NCBI RefSeq assembly: GCF_945859685.1
Contig: NC_079149.1
Span: 120,315,575 to 120,379,574, forward strand
From: Eupeodes corollae
Taxonomy: Eukaryota > Arthropoda > Insecta > Diptera > Syrphidae
Direction of reading: 5' to 3'
DNA length: 64,000 bases
The translations under genes were made by a program, and so were the position numbers. Every line of letters begins with the position of its first letter. Within the stretch, counting starts at the first letter, position 1. Under the pieces are notes generated by a model. That model was not told where the DNA came from. It searched no databases and saw only the letters and a list, made by a program, of their open reading frames with translations. Of the stretch, positions 51,426-63,042 are shown piece after piece.

Positions 51426-52559
51426 CAAAATTTTTACTTTCAAAATACAGGAAAAGAGAGCCCGAAGTTGATAAACGTCAAGTACTTTAATTCCTTGCGC
51501 ACCAACCATAGAAAAGAATTTAAACGAAATTCGGATTCTGAAAAAAATGGTACATAGTGTTAATTTGACGCGAAGCAGTTTCTTGGAAACTTGGAGGAAC
51601 CATTCATGTTGCAAAGCTGCATATATAAAGAAAACATCACTAAGTTTGTTGTTTACACGACAACAATTATCAGCTTTCAAGTAAATTATTGTATTAAACA
51701 TTGAATTGGCTCGGATGATTAGACAATAATAATCGGTGCAATATTTAACGCCTAGGGAACGCTTTAAAAAACAAATTTTGTTTACCTAATTCTAAACATA
51801 AAACTTAAATTTTTAAAAAATGCTCTTACGTTGCGCTTAAACACTTGTGTGCATACAGTTGTCATGAAACTGATGTCGCTTGTTTGAGCAAAAGTTTTGA
51901 ATCTATGGGCCACTTTAGATCATTATATTAACTACGTCTTCACGTCAGTTCGTTAAATTGAAGCGGTAGAAATGGAAATTAAAAAAACTAAACAAACATA
52001 TTGTTTTACTCTTCAAAATTACTGGAGCGAACTAAAACAGTATTCAGAAAGTTTTCCTCATTTTAAAGCTTAAAAGGACTCCCGAAAATTATGAATTGCC
52101 TGAATTTTTAGGAAGTAACACTTTTTTTTTAATATAATTTTAAGACTACTGCTAGATATTTAAAGTCAAGAATTTAGTCTAAATTTTTAATTTTATGATT
52201 TTGACAGTCAGTCTTTTTCTTTTCTGGCATTTTATTGGTAAAATAAAACCATTCATTCTTTTTATTTCCTCGTTTACAATTAATTAAACTAAAATAAATT
52301 TAAATCAAAACCACATTCAAAAAATGTAAATACCAATTTTATATTTAAACTGCACACATTTACAAAAAAAACACATTCGAATAAATAATTCAACGAGGTG
52401 TGAATTAGAAAATCAAATTTGAAATTACCAATAATTTCAAATAACACAAATTCACTTTTCCACATACAATTTAGATGCGAGTGTATGAAGAAAAAACCTT
52501 TTGAACATTCATAATTATTATCCTAAAAAACCACTTTATGGTATAGTTAGATGGAATTT

Positions 52560-53880
52560 ATATTTATATATTATACTTTATTTGCCATCAACTTAACCAC
52601 CGTATAGGCTTTATGGTATCTATACCTAAGGGAAGGGGGCAACTGGGAAAAAGGGTTCAAAATAAAATTACACAAGCCCCAAAAACTATCTGTGCTGTGC
52701 TATGTTGATAGTCATACCGTTCGTTATACCAAAAAAATGGTATTTGCATTAGAAATGTAAATTTTCCACGAAGCGCCGCGCCGCGTCGCTCGCCGCCGTC
52801 TCTGTCGCACCGCTTAGGCCATCATTAGAAACGTAATAATTATTTTAATTGGGTTTTCCAAAATGCAGCAGCTTTGCATTTATGTAAATGAGAATGCGGT
52901 CGGGTTGTATTAATATTTATAAATTTTCAACAGTCCGCAAAAATAACCCCGCACCATCAACAGTGGATATGGTGGCCCTGGCCAGAGTGGTGGACATAGT
53001 GGTAATATCCGTGTCCACTCCTTATGGTTACGATCTGAACATTTATATAGAGATAAACTCAAACCTATCTCATGGTGGTAAATTTTGGAGTGTACCCTGT
53101 GTTGCGGTATTAAAATAATATTGAATTTAAAATCTAGGCGGACTTATATATATATATATATCCTATATAGGCCTAAACTATAGTCCTGTATATGAGTATG
53201 AGCTTGTGATAGTTAATTTATCGCTGATTAAAAATTCCTAAACGCACGGTTCAACTTGTTATTACAATTCACCTGAATTAAAGGTTCCCTCTGCAGAGAG
53301 CTGCACCTATCCTATAACAGAAATGCGTCCTGCATAGAGTCGAGGATGTTATAGGCTGGGCACCTATAGCTATATTTAAAGTGAAAGATGAGAGCGAATA
53401 AAAGTTAATCGTGGTAGATAGACGCCATTTCAAATGAACGACGGACGCATCCTTATGATGATGGTGATGCGGCTAACCCAACTGTTCTCTTCGGCGCTCG
53501 TTTAGAACCGCATCATGTTAGCTGTAGTCCGTGCGCCTAAATGTACAACCATCTTATGAACATGAACGTTGTGCATTGGTCTGGTCCTAAGTCCCCGACC
53601 CGCTCGTCTCTCTGTCCAACCTCGTTACTGTACACGTTAAGGTTCCCTTTTCTATATCCAAGTTTTAAGAATAAAAGGTTGCGCATAGGAAGGTTATGCT
53701 GGGGGTTTGACATGAACAATTTGCATTTTCAACATGGGGATTGGTTATTAGCGAGATTTATGGATATCATATTTTTGTGTATGTAAGTGTTTGTGTGCTC
53801 TGTTCGTGTTGCTAACTTCTATATGGATAGACGATAACTACGACGACGATGATGCCAGGCAACTTGTATATGGAAATGGA
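52560..53880. promoter_or_regulatory. Candidate enhancer with octamer-like sites
   Basis: An ATTTGCAT octamer at 52742-52749 and TTTGCATTTATGTAAATG at 52873-52890 flank a very GC-rich core (about 52772-52815, CGCCGCGCCGCGTCGC-type). TAATAATTATTTTAATT homeodomain cores lie in between. CTTTATGGTAT occurs twice just upstream (about 52532 and 52610). POU/homeodomain site clusters of this kind are typical of fly developmental enhancers. From 52900 to 53880 composition stays balanced with no gene. Confidence 0.3.
53138..53172. repeat. TA microsatellite
   Basis: A run of about nine TA units directly followed by TCCTATATAGG. No other feature. Confidence 0.8.
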
Positions 53881-54239
53881 ATAAGCGCAGACTCTAAATT
53901 TTAAAAGGAACAACAAGATTTTAAGATAAAAAATAAAATTAAAAATATGAGTATAAGTTTGATGAAGGACATTTTCTTTTGTATTTTGCTTAGCTTTAAT
54001 CTTTTATAAGGCGCATGTCATGCACAGAAAATGAAATAATGAAAAATTATGATCTACATTCACTTTTTGAAGAAATTAAGCTTGGCTAACAAATTAAACA
54101 AAATTTGACAAATGTATTAACTACTTTTTTATTTTATTAATTTCAAAATTCAAATAAAAATTATATATCTAATAACATATTTATATAAAGAAAAGGAAAT
54201 TTAAAATCAATTATTTGCCAAATAGTTGAAAAGTAAAAA

Positions 54240-55960
54240 TTTAAATCTACTTATGCTTCTTATTCTTCTCATAGCAATATGGGCAGAGAGTTCTGAGGGC
54301 GTACAATATGAATACAAAATTGAAGCAAAGGACCTTTTTAAATGAGGGAAGGTTGTTGTGTTTGGATGATTTCATGCAGGTAACTCAGAGAACGAAAGTT
54401 TATTAAGCTGTCTAGGCTACAATCAGAAATCCGCACCGCAAAAATTGATATGTGATCATAACGACGTAGATTATAAATATAGCGAGCATAAGCAACATTC
54501 AATTTGAGACTAGTTACAGTCTAGCACAGTTGGTAGTAGAAGTGCCTTAGCAAGTAGCAGTTTTGTTTTGATCGAAATAAAATCTTGAGTGACTATTAAG
54601 GTGGTCATCCTAAGTGAGAGTGCGATTGAATACTACTCCTAAGTTTCTAGCAGTGCTAATATATTCAATGGTTTCATCGTCAAGCTTCAACAGGTTTAAA
54701 CAAGATAAATGAAAGTTCTTGCGATAGATGGGGAGGGATGTTGATTTGACAGGGTTAAGGCGGAGATCGTTCCTTTTTGAACATTGTGAAATGCGGAGCA
54801 GATTCTCGTTCATTAAAGGTACGGCATCATTTTCAGCCCCAAAAGGTCGGCTTATCACGGGCTGCACATCACTAGCATGAAGATGAATTAACCAATGTTA
54901 AGCAACTTGTGGTAACTCATTTATGTAAAGTGAGAAGAGGATTGGCCCAAGGATAGATCCCTGTGGCACTCCACTCAAAGCATTGAGAAATGTGGGCGAG
55001 TATCCATTGGCCACCACTTTGTCGCCTTCCGCTGAGATATGAAAGAACGGGCTTACAGGAGTGAACGAGCTTATAGGACTCTAAAGAAAACCCAAAGTTA
55101 ATTCGCAGCTTTCTACAAAAAATTGAGTAGATGAAAAGCCTTTGAATGATCTAACAGTATTAGTAATATAATATGATCACTGTCTATTGCCATTCTTATT
55201 TCATCAAAAAAGTAAGGCGGATGTGGAGCTGCGCCCCAGAATAGTTTTTTCAAACACCTTCGAAAGAAACGGAAAAATTACAATCGACCGAAATTCCGTA
55301 GCAATACCTGTTTGCTTTTTGTGTACGGGAACAATCTTAGCCTTCTTCCATTCTAAAGGAGACTCGGAAGTAGTCAATATGCTGTTTAATATGTAGGTTA
55401 TATAGTGCAGTATATATGGAAGCAGTAATCTCAAGAACTTAGGGTCCATTTGGTCCAGACCATTAGCATTAGTTTTAATCGATATTATTGCCTCTACAAT
55501 GTCGTCCTCTTGTATTCTTATAAAACTCAGAAAGCAGTTGGTTCCTATTCAGTAAGGGAAAGAACGAATGAATCAACTTTTAAGGGCATGGAAGAAAACT
55601 TTTTGTTGAGAGCATCACAAACCACGTCACAAACAGGCTTTTTAGATTGCTTGAAAATACCGATTTTACGCAGGTTTTTCTATAATTTCTTTTTGAGCAA
55701 ATATTGAAAAAATTGTTGATCAACCTGAGAAACTAAATCGTTTGGATTTAGTTTTTCAGGTTGATAAACAAGTAAATCGTGCTTGGAAAAAGCAGGTGCA
55801 AAAAGGTGGCAGTAAAGCATAACCTTACCAACATCGGTGGCAAGATACAGATCTAGTAGCGAACTAGACTCTTTGGTGAAGTAGGTAGCAGTAGAGCAGT
55901 AAACGGGACTCAGATTCAGCGGCTTGAATCCAACAGATGACAATTGACATTTTTATTTTG
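54240..55960 (-). mobile_element. Jockey-like LINE fragment: endonuclease end through reverse transcriptase tail
   Basis: Read on the minus strand from high to low coordinates the order is: endonuclease end SSLLDLYLATDVG and SKHDLLVY (55940-55790); reverse transcriptase fingers SPLEWKKAKIVPVHKK and EFRSIVIFPFLSKVFEK (about 55380-55220); SGVPQGSILGPILFSLYINEL-like motif with frameshifts (near 54900-54990); LRLNPVKS, then CLNLLKLDDETIEYI and ARNLGVVFNRTL (54870-54610); and a tail YNLRRYDHIS, LINFRSLSYLHEII (54480-54360). The catalytic YADD region is not readable. It is broken by stops and frameshifts and inactive. Confidence 0.88.
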
Positions 55961-57130
55961 AGAACCATTGTTTAGTGTCCAAATTTGTTTCCTGGTATAA
56001 CAAAGTGCTACATAAAAATTACTTTTAAATGAAATTAGTAGAGACATTTTCAAGCTTTTGTAGAAATGAAAAATGTCAAGTTGTTCTCAAAAAATAAAAT
56101 TTTATTTTAAGGTTACACTTTTCAAAAATATATGCAACTGATTTTGTCGGATCTTTCAAGAGTGAGACCATTTGGAAAAAGAGGATTGTTATTCTTTTTT
56201 CCTTTTCCAATTTTTAAACATTTTTTGGATTAGAAATTTCCAAAAACTACTTCCTTAAATTGTCATCAAATTCAGATTTTTATAATGGTAGAAGTCAGCG
56301 CTCAAATCTAATTTTAAGATACGAAATGTATTTTCTTAAAGGTCTATACAATTTTGTACATTACGTCCCGTATTTCTGTTTCCAAAACAATTTAAGGTTG
56401 GGGGACGATATCGAACGATATCTCAATATTCTATTTTATTTTAAATCGTTTTTAAAAATCAATCAAATTTTTAATCGTGTATAACCAACATTTTTCAAAA
56501 CCGCGTTCACTATCTTTCCATTTTTGCATTGAAAACTATTAACTTTAAACAAGGATTCCTTAAAGTAAAGTATATTCCATGATATATGATTGGAATTCCT
56601 CTTCATTCTGCAATAGTCGAGGTTTGTATATAATACAAAAAGTATGTTGTCGATAACTTTGAGAATAACCTAATTTTGTTTTCAAAGTTTTCGAAATCTA
56701 ATATTTTACTAAATTTTTGATCAGGATTGTTGTTTAAAAAAATTTTAATTTTTATTGTTGACTTTTTTTATGAAGTCATACACACTATTTTGAACATTCT
56801 CATAACAAAAAAGTACTCATACGCCATACAAGTGTCATTTGAATAAAATTTTTATGATGATTTTCTTATGCCAACATTATTTTCCATAGTCAGAAAAAGA
56901 AATATATTGGAACTGAAATTTTTATTTTATACAAATAATAGTTTCATTAGTTCAAAAAGAGTTGTTTACAATTTTTCATCTATTTTGAATAATTTGATAC
57001 CAATAATATCGATAAACAGTACACTTAAGTATGCACTGAACACTAAATAAAAACTCATATTATAATGTACATTTTACTTCGTTTTAAATTTATATCCTTA
57101 TCCTAGAAATACTTACGCCAAAAACGATGA
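55961..57130. other. AT-rich DNA, no gene
   Basis: No protein, RNA or repeat signature recognised. The open frames at 56260-56484 and 56868-57050 are low-complexity AT-derived and lack domains. Confidence 0.6.
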
Positions 57131-58020
57131 CAACAATTGATATCAATAATGTTGCACGGAATTAGCTGTTGCATATCGAATGACAGTTTTTTTGCGGGCG
57201 TCTTTGACCATATATATATTTATATATGACTGTGTGTCTATATTGAACACCAGCTCAACAATTCCTTTTTTTAGTTTTCTGTCCCCATTCTGTAGAGGAT
57301 TTGTTGGTGATGGTGCGGAGTGCACATCGGTACATCCATCGGCACATAACCAATATGCCAGCCGCCTTCTCCCAGTGTGTCTTCCGTTTCGATATCTTCA
57401 TACACCATTTAGTCGCATTCATTTGTTACCATTAACTCGGCTTGGTTCCTTATCTGTTTAAAAGGATTTCACTTTGTGTTGTTCCTCGCATCAGATGCTG
57501 ATGCACAGCAACAGCAACAGCACAAGAAGCGCAGCCATCCACTTTGCTCTTCGATGGCATATTCTTTTCGCCACCTCCACCATTGCTGGCATTGTCTTGA
57601 CGGTCGGTCGGTTGGTACGGGTATAGAGGTCGTATAACAATTGAATCTTTTGGCCAAGAGAATTCCAAAGCCAATAACAAAGTAACATATATAAAAAAAA
57701 AGGAAGAACTCATCTCGTGAATACATGGATATGCTCGCAAGAGTTAGCTTCATACGTTTCTATACAACTCACCTATAACCGTTGTTGCGAGGATAGTGTG
57801 CTTTGTTGGCTGCACTGTTGAGCTCGGAGCTGCGCTTTGGGCAACTCGCGGATCCTTAGTTTGTGATAGGCGAGCATTGCTTGACTCAGCTGAAATAGAA
57901 TTAGACACGTTTTGTTCCACAAATGTTTCAGCGATAGGCTTCCGCTGCTCCGACTTGCTGCGGTCGCAATGCTTATTTGCTTCAGCCTTCATATATATGT
58001 ATCTGTAGTGCATAGAGTAC
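57130..58020. promoter_or_regulatory. Balanced-composition island, candidate regulatory DNA
   Basis: Unique-looking mixed sequence with CAGCAACAGCAACAGCACAA near 57507, CCACCTCCACC near 57571 and GGTCGGTCGGTTGG near 57603. Overlapping open frames on both strands lack domains and none forms a convincing exon. Composition resembles the other islands near the spalt gene. Confidence 0.2.
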
Positions 58021-58890
58021 TTATCTATTTTATATGAGTATGCGCTTGGGAGCCTTTATTCTTCTTTATGGGTTATTTTAATGTCGTTAATGCTCATCGT
58101 AATTTTTGCTATGACTTTCCTACTGGCGGGTTTAACATTCGTTTTGATCTGCATATCTTCATTTTGCTAAAAACAAAAAAACAAAACGAAAACAGTCTTA
58201 AGGATTCGTTTCAATAAGATACACAACTGCAAAAAAGACGCTAAGCGATTCAATGGTTGGTTGGTTAGTTGTTGGCAGCATATGTATTTTTAGATATTAT
58301 ACTTGCTATAGAAGAAATAATGAGCATCTCTTGAGGTTCCAATAGCTAGCTTATTGCTTAGTGGCTTTTGGAAAAGAATACTTTAATTTATCATTAGCTT
58401 CCATATATACATAGTGTTCCTTGGTTTCTATGAATTTCTTTATTTAACTTGGTATTTTTTTTGCGGTATAGTCACTTCATTGGAAATATGATCGTGCATG
58501 GTTTTTTGTTTTTTATCGATGTTATAAAATTTTGAAAAAACGTGCACTCATTAACGACTAAATTATTTGCTTATATTAAAGATTGGATTTCGATATTTTT
58601 TGGATACAGCAATGCAAAAAGATTTATTTTGTAATTTATGATTATCGAACTCACCAAAACAACTCAAAAAGAGCTATTGTTATTAAAACAAGAAAATTGC
58701 GTAATGGAGTTTTCAAAAGCTGAACATAATTGATTTTTGGTCATCATCAGGTTTGTGCTGATTTCAAACTGTGAAAGCCTCAAAAAGTAGGTAAAAAAAC
58801 GTGATTGCTTGAAGAAAACCTAAAAATGTTCAATTAAATGAAACGCACTGTTCGATAAGAATACGTTTGGCAATAAAAGTGGATTTGATA
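58021..58890. other. AT-rich DNA, no gene
   Basis: Nothing recognised. Short open frames lack domains. Confidence 0.6.
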
Positions 58891-59015
58891 AAACTATTTC
58901 TGCTGATAAATGTTTTTCTGGCGTCACCGGCTCCTTTCGCTCAAAACCAAATCGCCCAGATTAAAAATGTCATAGTTCCCTTAACCATTTTATTTACATT
59001 GTGTTGTTGTACGAT

Positions 59016-59693
59016 TTGGGCAAAATTACCAAAACTTTGGGCTTTAAAATTTGGTCAGTTTTTATAAAATTTAAAATAGATGAAGAGTTTGGTCTTATTG
59101 CCCAAGAAAATAACGACCAAAAAAGCTCTATCGAGCGAAACATTTTTTAGAAAAAAAATAACAGAAAGCCCAATTCAATTTTAAAGTATCATAACGGCAA
59201 AATTACCAATTTACATATTGCCAAAAAGGTGTCACGTAATTCACCATTTGGGCATTCAGACATAATTTTTGTTTATTTTGGGCACGAAAAACGTCGGATC
59301 GCCCAAAAACTCGGATTATCAAGAAAGCCTAACACATATGTTTGGCCTTATTGCACTTTCCGAAAGTGAAATAAGGCCAATTTTCAAATGGCGTTACGAT
59401 TTTTCTAAATTTTTGCGTTACGACATTGAAAGTTGATTTGGCTTTAATGTAATGACATTTTATTTGCGCTTTATGAAGTTTTATAACTTATATTTTGTAC
59501 TACGTTTCTATTTTTGGCTTCATGTCACTTTATGTTTTGGTTAAATGTTATTGGGTGATGAGACATACGAAACGATAGAAATCATTATCGTTGTAATGCT
59601 TTTAATTAATGTCACAAAGCCCAACCACTTTGTCACAAAAACCGAATTCAAACTCAAACATTTTTGAACGAAATCACAACTAACAAATTGGGC
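59016..59693. repeat. Cluster of nine GCCCAA/TTGGGC words around a 39-bp inverted repeat
   Basis: The hexamer TTGGGC or its complement occurs at 59016, 59037, 59100, 59168, 59248, 59278, 59301, 59619 and 59688. That is far denser than expected in AT-rich DNA. Between them, 59342-59380 forms a near-perfect inverted repeat: 19-bp arms, one mismatch, one central base, arm word TTGGCCTTATT. No coding frame. It may be a decayed foldback element or a site array. Confidence 0.5.
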
Positions 59694-59756
59694 TTTGTTT
59701 TATTCAAAATTTGTGTGGGCATTACGAAATTAGCTTAGGGTTTCTCGACGATTTTT

Positions 59757-61560
59757 AACTTCCTATAGGAAGTTCTTGTAATGGGTCCGATTTGTCGAAT
59801 TGAAAATGTTGACATTTCTCGACGTTTCAAGGTCCCTAGAGTAGAAATAAAAGATTTTTAGAGAGATGTCTGTGCGTGCGTGTGTATGTACGTTCGTACG
59901 TCCGTACATTCACGACGTTTTTTTTGTAGTCCATAGCTCATGAACCAGTATAGATATCGACTTCAAATAAATGTTATTATAAGGATAATAAATCAGAAAA
60001 ATGTAGAAAGGGCTCTGAAGAAAATTGAGTGCGTGTTTTTTTTACCAGATCAGTTAAAAAAAAGGTGAACATTTTGTTAAATCCTAAATCTCGCACGTAT
60101 CAAAAACGCTAGAGACTTGGATTAAATTTTATACAATATATTGTAACGTGATACCAAATAAATATATTTTTGGAAAAAAATACAATTAACGGTTTTTTTT
60201 TAAATTAAAAAAAAAACTGAAAAAATAATGGCTAGAAAATTTTAAGAATAAAAAATGATTTTATCTCCAAAACAATTTTGTGCAACGAAAAATAAAGTTT
60301 TTGATATCAGGTAAAATATTGAGAAAAATCGAATTTACAGTTTTTTTATAAACAAATAAAAACCAAAACAAGCATTACGTTGGTAAAAATTGATTTTCGA
60401 CTCAAATAACTTTTCAAAACTTAGAGACATTGGCTTTAAACTAATTTAATTTTTTTTTAAATATTGTTGTCAACATCCAATAAAATTTTGAGAAAAATCT
60501 AATTCACGGCTTTTTTTTACAAAAAATTGAAAACCTAAAAAGGAACATTACTAAAAATTGATTTTCGACTTAAATATCTTTTCAAAACTTTGAGATTATG
60601 GCATAAAACTAATTTTATCTTATAAAAAATATGCTTTGAAAATTCGGCAAAATTTTGAGAAAAATCGAATTGAAAGTATTTTAACAAAAAATAAAAGCCT
60701 AAAAAAACATTTCTAAAAGTTCGTAAAAATTGATTTTCGACTCAAATGTCTATTCATAAATTAAAAATATAGGTTTTAAACTTATTTTATTTCTCATAAA
60801 GTAATTTTTTTGCCATTCAGTGAATTTTTTTTTATAAATCCAACAGTCAGTTTTTTCATTAAAAAAATCTACAAAAAATAGTACGAACATTTGGTAAAAA
60901 TGATGTTCGGTTCTCAATATCACGTGTACAACAGAAGGTATTGACATTAAATTAATTTCATTCATCCAACTCGTATTTGTTTATGTAAGCAATTAAAACT
61001 TTTGAGAAAAAAAAAAATCAAAATCAAATGGGGTGGCGCAACAGTCCGTTGTGAACCAGGGCCTAGTGACTTACAACTCTCAACCATTCCTGTGTGCGAG
61101 TACTGTTGTCAGGAATGGAAGGGACTTACAATTTAAGGCCGAATCCGAACGGCTAATTTGAGAAAGCACTTTTTCATGACAAGATTTACTCTTGAAGGAT
61201 TTGTCAATTCCTCGCAAGAGGCAGTACCCGCGCAAATTATTTTTTTTTTTTTAAATCGAGGTGGCACATGGAGGGATTGAACCCAAGACCCCTTGCATGA
61301 CAGTCCAACGCACTAACCATCATGCCACTCGTACTTTTGAGAAATGCTACTTAAATTGGTAATAATTGGTAACGACTAAAAAATCACGTTAACAAAAATA
61401 GATTTGAAAATCAAACTATTTCATCGTATGCAAAATATTGTTATGAATGTTTAAATTTTTAGAATAATTCAATTGACAACTCTCTCAAAAACTTTTTAAC
61501 CAATACAAGTCCATAAACTAGATGGGAAGTTATCAGTGTGGGTTGCATCCCAGCCTCGTT
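59757..61560 (+). repeat. Reiterated AT-rich repeat family, longest copy, with SINE insertion
   Basis: Starts at or near an 18-bp perfect palindrome AACTTCCTATAGGAAGTT (59757-59774). A head with GTCCGATTTGTCGAATTG, GTACGTTCGTACGTCC and TCCATAGCTCATGAACC follows. Several units of about 170-190 bp share AAAATTTTGAGAAAAATC, AAAATTGATTTTCGACTC and AATATCTTTTCAAAA. It ends at GATGGGAAGTTATCAGTGTG and GCATCCCAGCCTCG. A tRNA-derived SINE interrupts it at 61010-61332. No protein coding is seen. The class is unknown; a non-autonomous element with internal tandem units, for example Helitron-like, is possible. Confidence 0.75.
61010..61332 (-). mobile_element. tRNA-derived SINE, copy 3, with 12-bp target duplication
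   Basis: Flanked by the perfect direct repeat ACTTTTGAGAAA (60998-61009 and 61333-61344). On the minus strand the head has an A-box-like TGGCATGATGG (complement of 61317-61327) and a B-box GGTTCAATCCC (complement of 61273-61283), 33 bp apart as in tRNA genes. The body contains GCCGTTCGGATTCGGC and the 3' part contains AACGGACTGTTGCGCCACCC, followed by an AT-rich tail against the target repeat. It is the most complete of the three copies and the youngest by its intact duplication. Confidence 0.92.
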
Positions 61561-61820
61561 TTTGTTTTAATTTTTGGGCTTTGTGACCAATTTTGAGCTC
61601 TATGACATTTAAGGATTTGGATGTTATGTTTTTGAATGAAAAGACCTAACGCCTGTTTAACTACGACTCCACAAATTGAGCACATTACAGAATTATTTTG
61701 TTTGTAAGGCCAGTCAAGAATAGAAAAATGTCTTCTTGACAAATTTTCAAAAACAATTTTTTTTTTGTATTTTTTTAAACTTAGCAAAAGTCCAAAATCT
61801 TTAGAAATAAATATCAAGTA

Positions 61821-63042
61821 AAGGGTGTCCCAAAATTAACGCAAGATTTGAATTTGCCGCCATTTGTGCAGTGAAGTGTTGGCAACTCTGAAAAATAGCA
61901 ATTTGACAGCTAACAGTATAAGGTTATTAAAAATGGAGCGTTACACGATAGAACAACGTGTCTTCATTATTAAAGAATATTTCAAAAATAGTGAAAGCTT
62001 GGCGGCTGCAGTTCGAAAATTTCATACAAAATATGGTCGGAATAGTGTTTTAACTTCGTCAACTATGAAGAAATTAATTGAAAAATTCATGGAGACTGGA
62101 TCCGTTGGAGACGCCAAACTCACTGGTCGTTCAAAAACAAGCCGTTCAAATGTAAATGTCGAAGCAGTGCGTGGACAAGAATTGCAAATTTCAAGAACCT
62201 CTCTTCAGCGTATACTCACCAAAGATCTGTGTCTTCATGCTTACAAAATTCAATTAACACAACAATTGTAGCCTAACGACCATGGACAGAGAAGAGAGTT
62301 CTTTAAATGGATTATTGAACATCAACAAATGGACCCTGATTTTTCGAGCGAAATCATCTTGATGGCTTTGTCAATCGCCAAAATTGCCGCATTTGGGGTT
62401 CGGAGAACCCATATGTGACTGTCGAAAAACAAATGCATCCACAACACGTGACTGTATGGTGTGGATTTTGGGCTACAGGCATAATTGGGCCATATTTTTT
62501 AGAAAATGATGCTGGTCCAGCAGTGACTGTTACTGGTGCTGGATATCGCGACATGATTACATAGTTCTTTCTGCCAAAATTGGATGATATTGATGTGTCC
62601 AATATGTGGTTTCAACAAGACGGTGCCACATGTCATACAGCCCGTGAAACAATTCAATTACTGCATGAGACATTTCCAGGTCGTGTACTCTCTCGTTTCG
62701 GTGATCAAAATTGGCCTCCTAGATCGTGTGATTTAACACCATTAGACTTCTTTTTATGGGGTTATTTGAAATCACAAGTCTATGTGAACAAGCCCACAAC
62801 CACCCGTGCATTAAAGGAGGAGATTCAACGCTGCATCAACGAAATTCAGCCACATTTATGCAGAATGGTCATGCAAAATTTCAACAAAAGAGTGCGCATG
62901 TGGAGGCCATTTGTCCGATGTGTTATTTTATACATAACCCTATCCTATGTACTTTACGAGTCAATAAAAATATAACTATCAAAAGACTAACAACTGCGTT
63001 TTCTATTTAATTCAAATCTTGCGTTAATTTTGGGACACCCTT
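61821..63042 (+). mobile_element. Complete but inactive DD41D (rosa-type) mariner element, 1222 bp
   Basis: Inverted termini of 34 bp are identical (61821-61854 and 63009-63042, outer end AAGGGTGTCCCAAAATTAAC). They are flanked by TA on both sides (61819-61820 and 63043-63044), the IS630-Tc1-mariner target. Inside lies a broken transposase frame. Clean ends with a damaged gene suggest a copy that was moved by transposase made elsewhere, or that decayed internally while its ends escaped mutation. Confidence 0.95.
61933..62975 (+). pseudogene. Mariner-like transposase pseudogene (DD41D)
   Basis: The ATG at 61933 starts MERYTIEQRVFIIKEYFKNS, the helix-turn-helix N-terminus. TAG at 62269-62271 breaks the frame in LTQQL-stop-PNDHGQRREFF. 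Near 62360 a deletion with frameshift removes the stretch that should carry the first catalytic aspartate (DEAHF-type motif), and the frame then resumes DGFVNRQNCRIWGSENPY. A second TAG lies at 62562-62564. WFQQDGATCHTA (second Asp, codon 62619) and DLTPLDFFLWG (third Asp, codon 62745) survive with 41 residues between them, which defines DD41D. A short in-frame loss near 62160 is also likely. It encodes no working enzyme. Confidence 0.93.

Larger units (their letters stand above)
47040..52560. other. Mixed intergenic DNA, no gene
   Basis: Balanced, unique-looking islands occur at 47330-47470, 48180-48960 and 49080-49660, with simple alternations such as GGTACTGGTATTGG near 48720. An 18-bp perfect palindrome lies at 50383-50400 and the second dispersed-repeat block at 51335-51425. 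The open frames here (for example 48618-48896 minus, 49143-49421 plus) have no recognisable domain. Other parts are AT-rich and featureless. Confidence 0.5.

Noticed and set aside
57469..58013. Overlapping frames on both strands as a gene
   Set aside because: Several frames of similar length on both strands indicate a GC-balanced region without a single preferred frame; no domain recognised.
59860..61560. CRISPR-like array
   Set aside because: The units are reiterated but diverged and AT-rich, with no uniform short repeats and unique spacers; the genome is eukaryotic.
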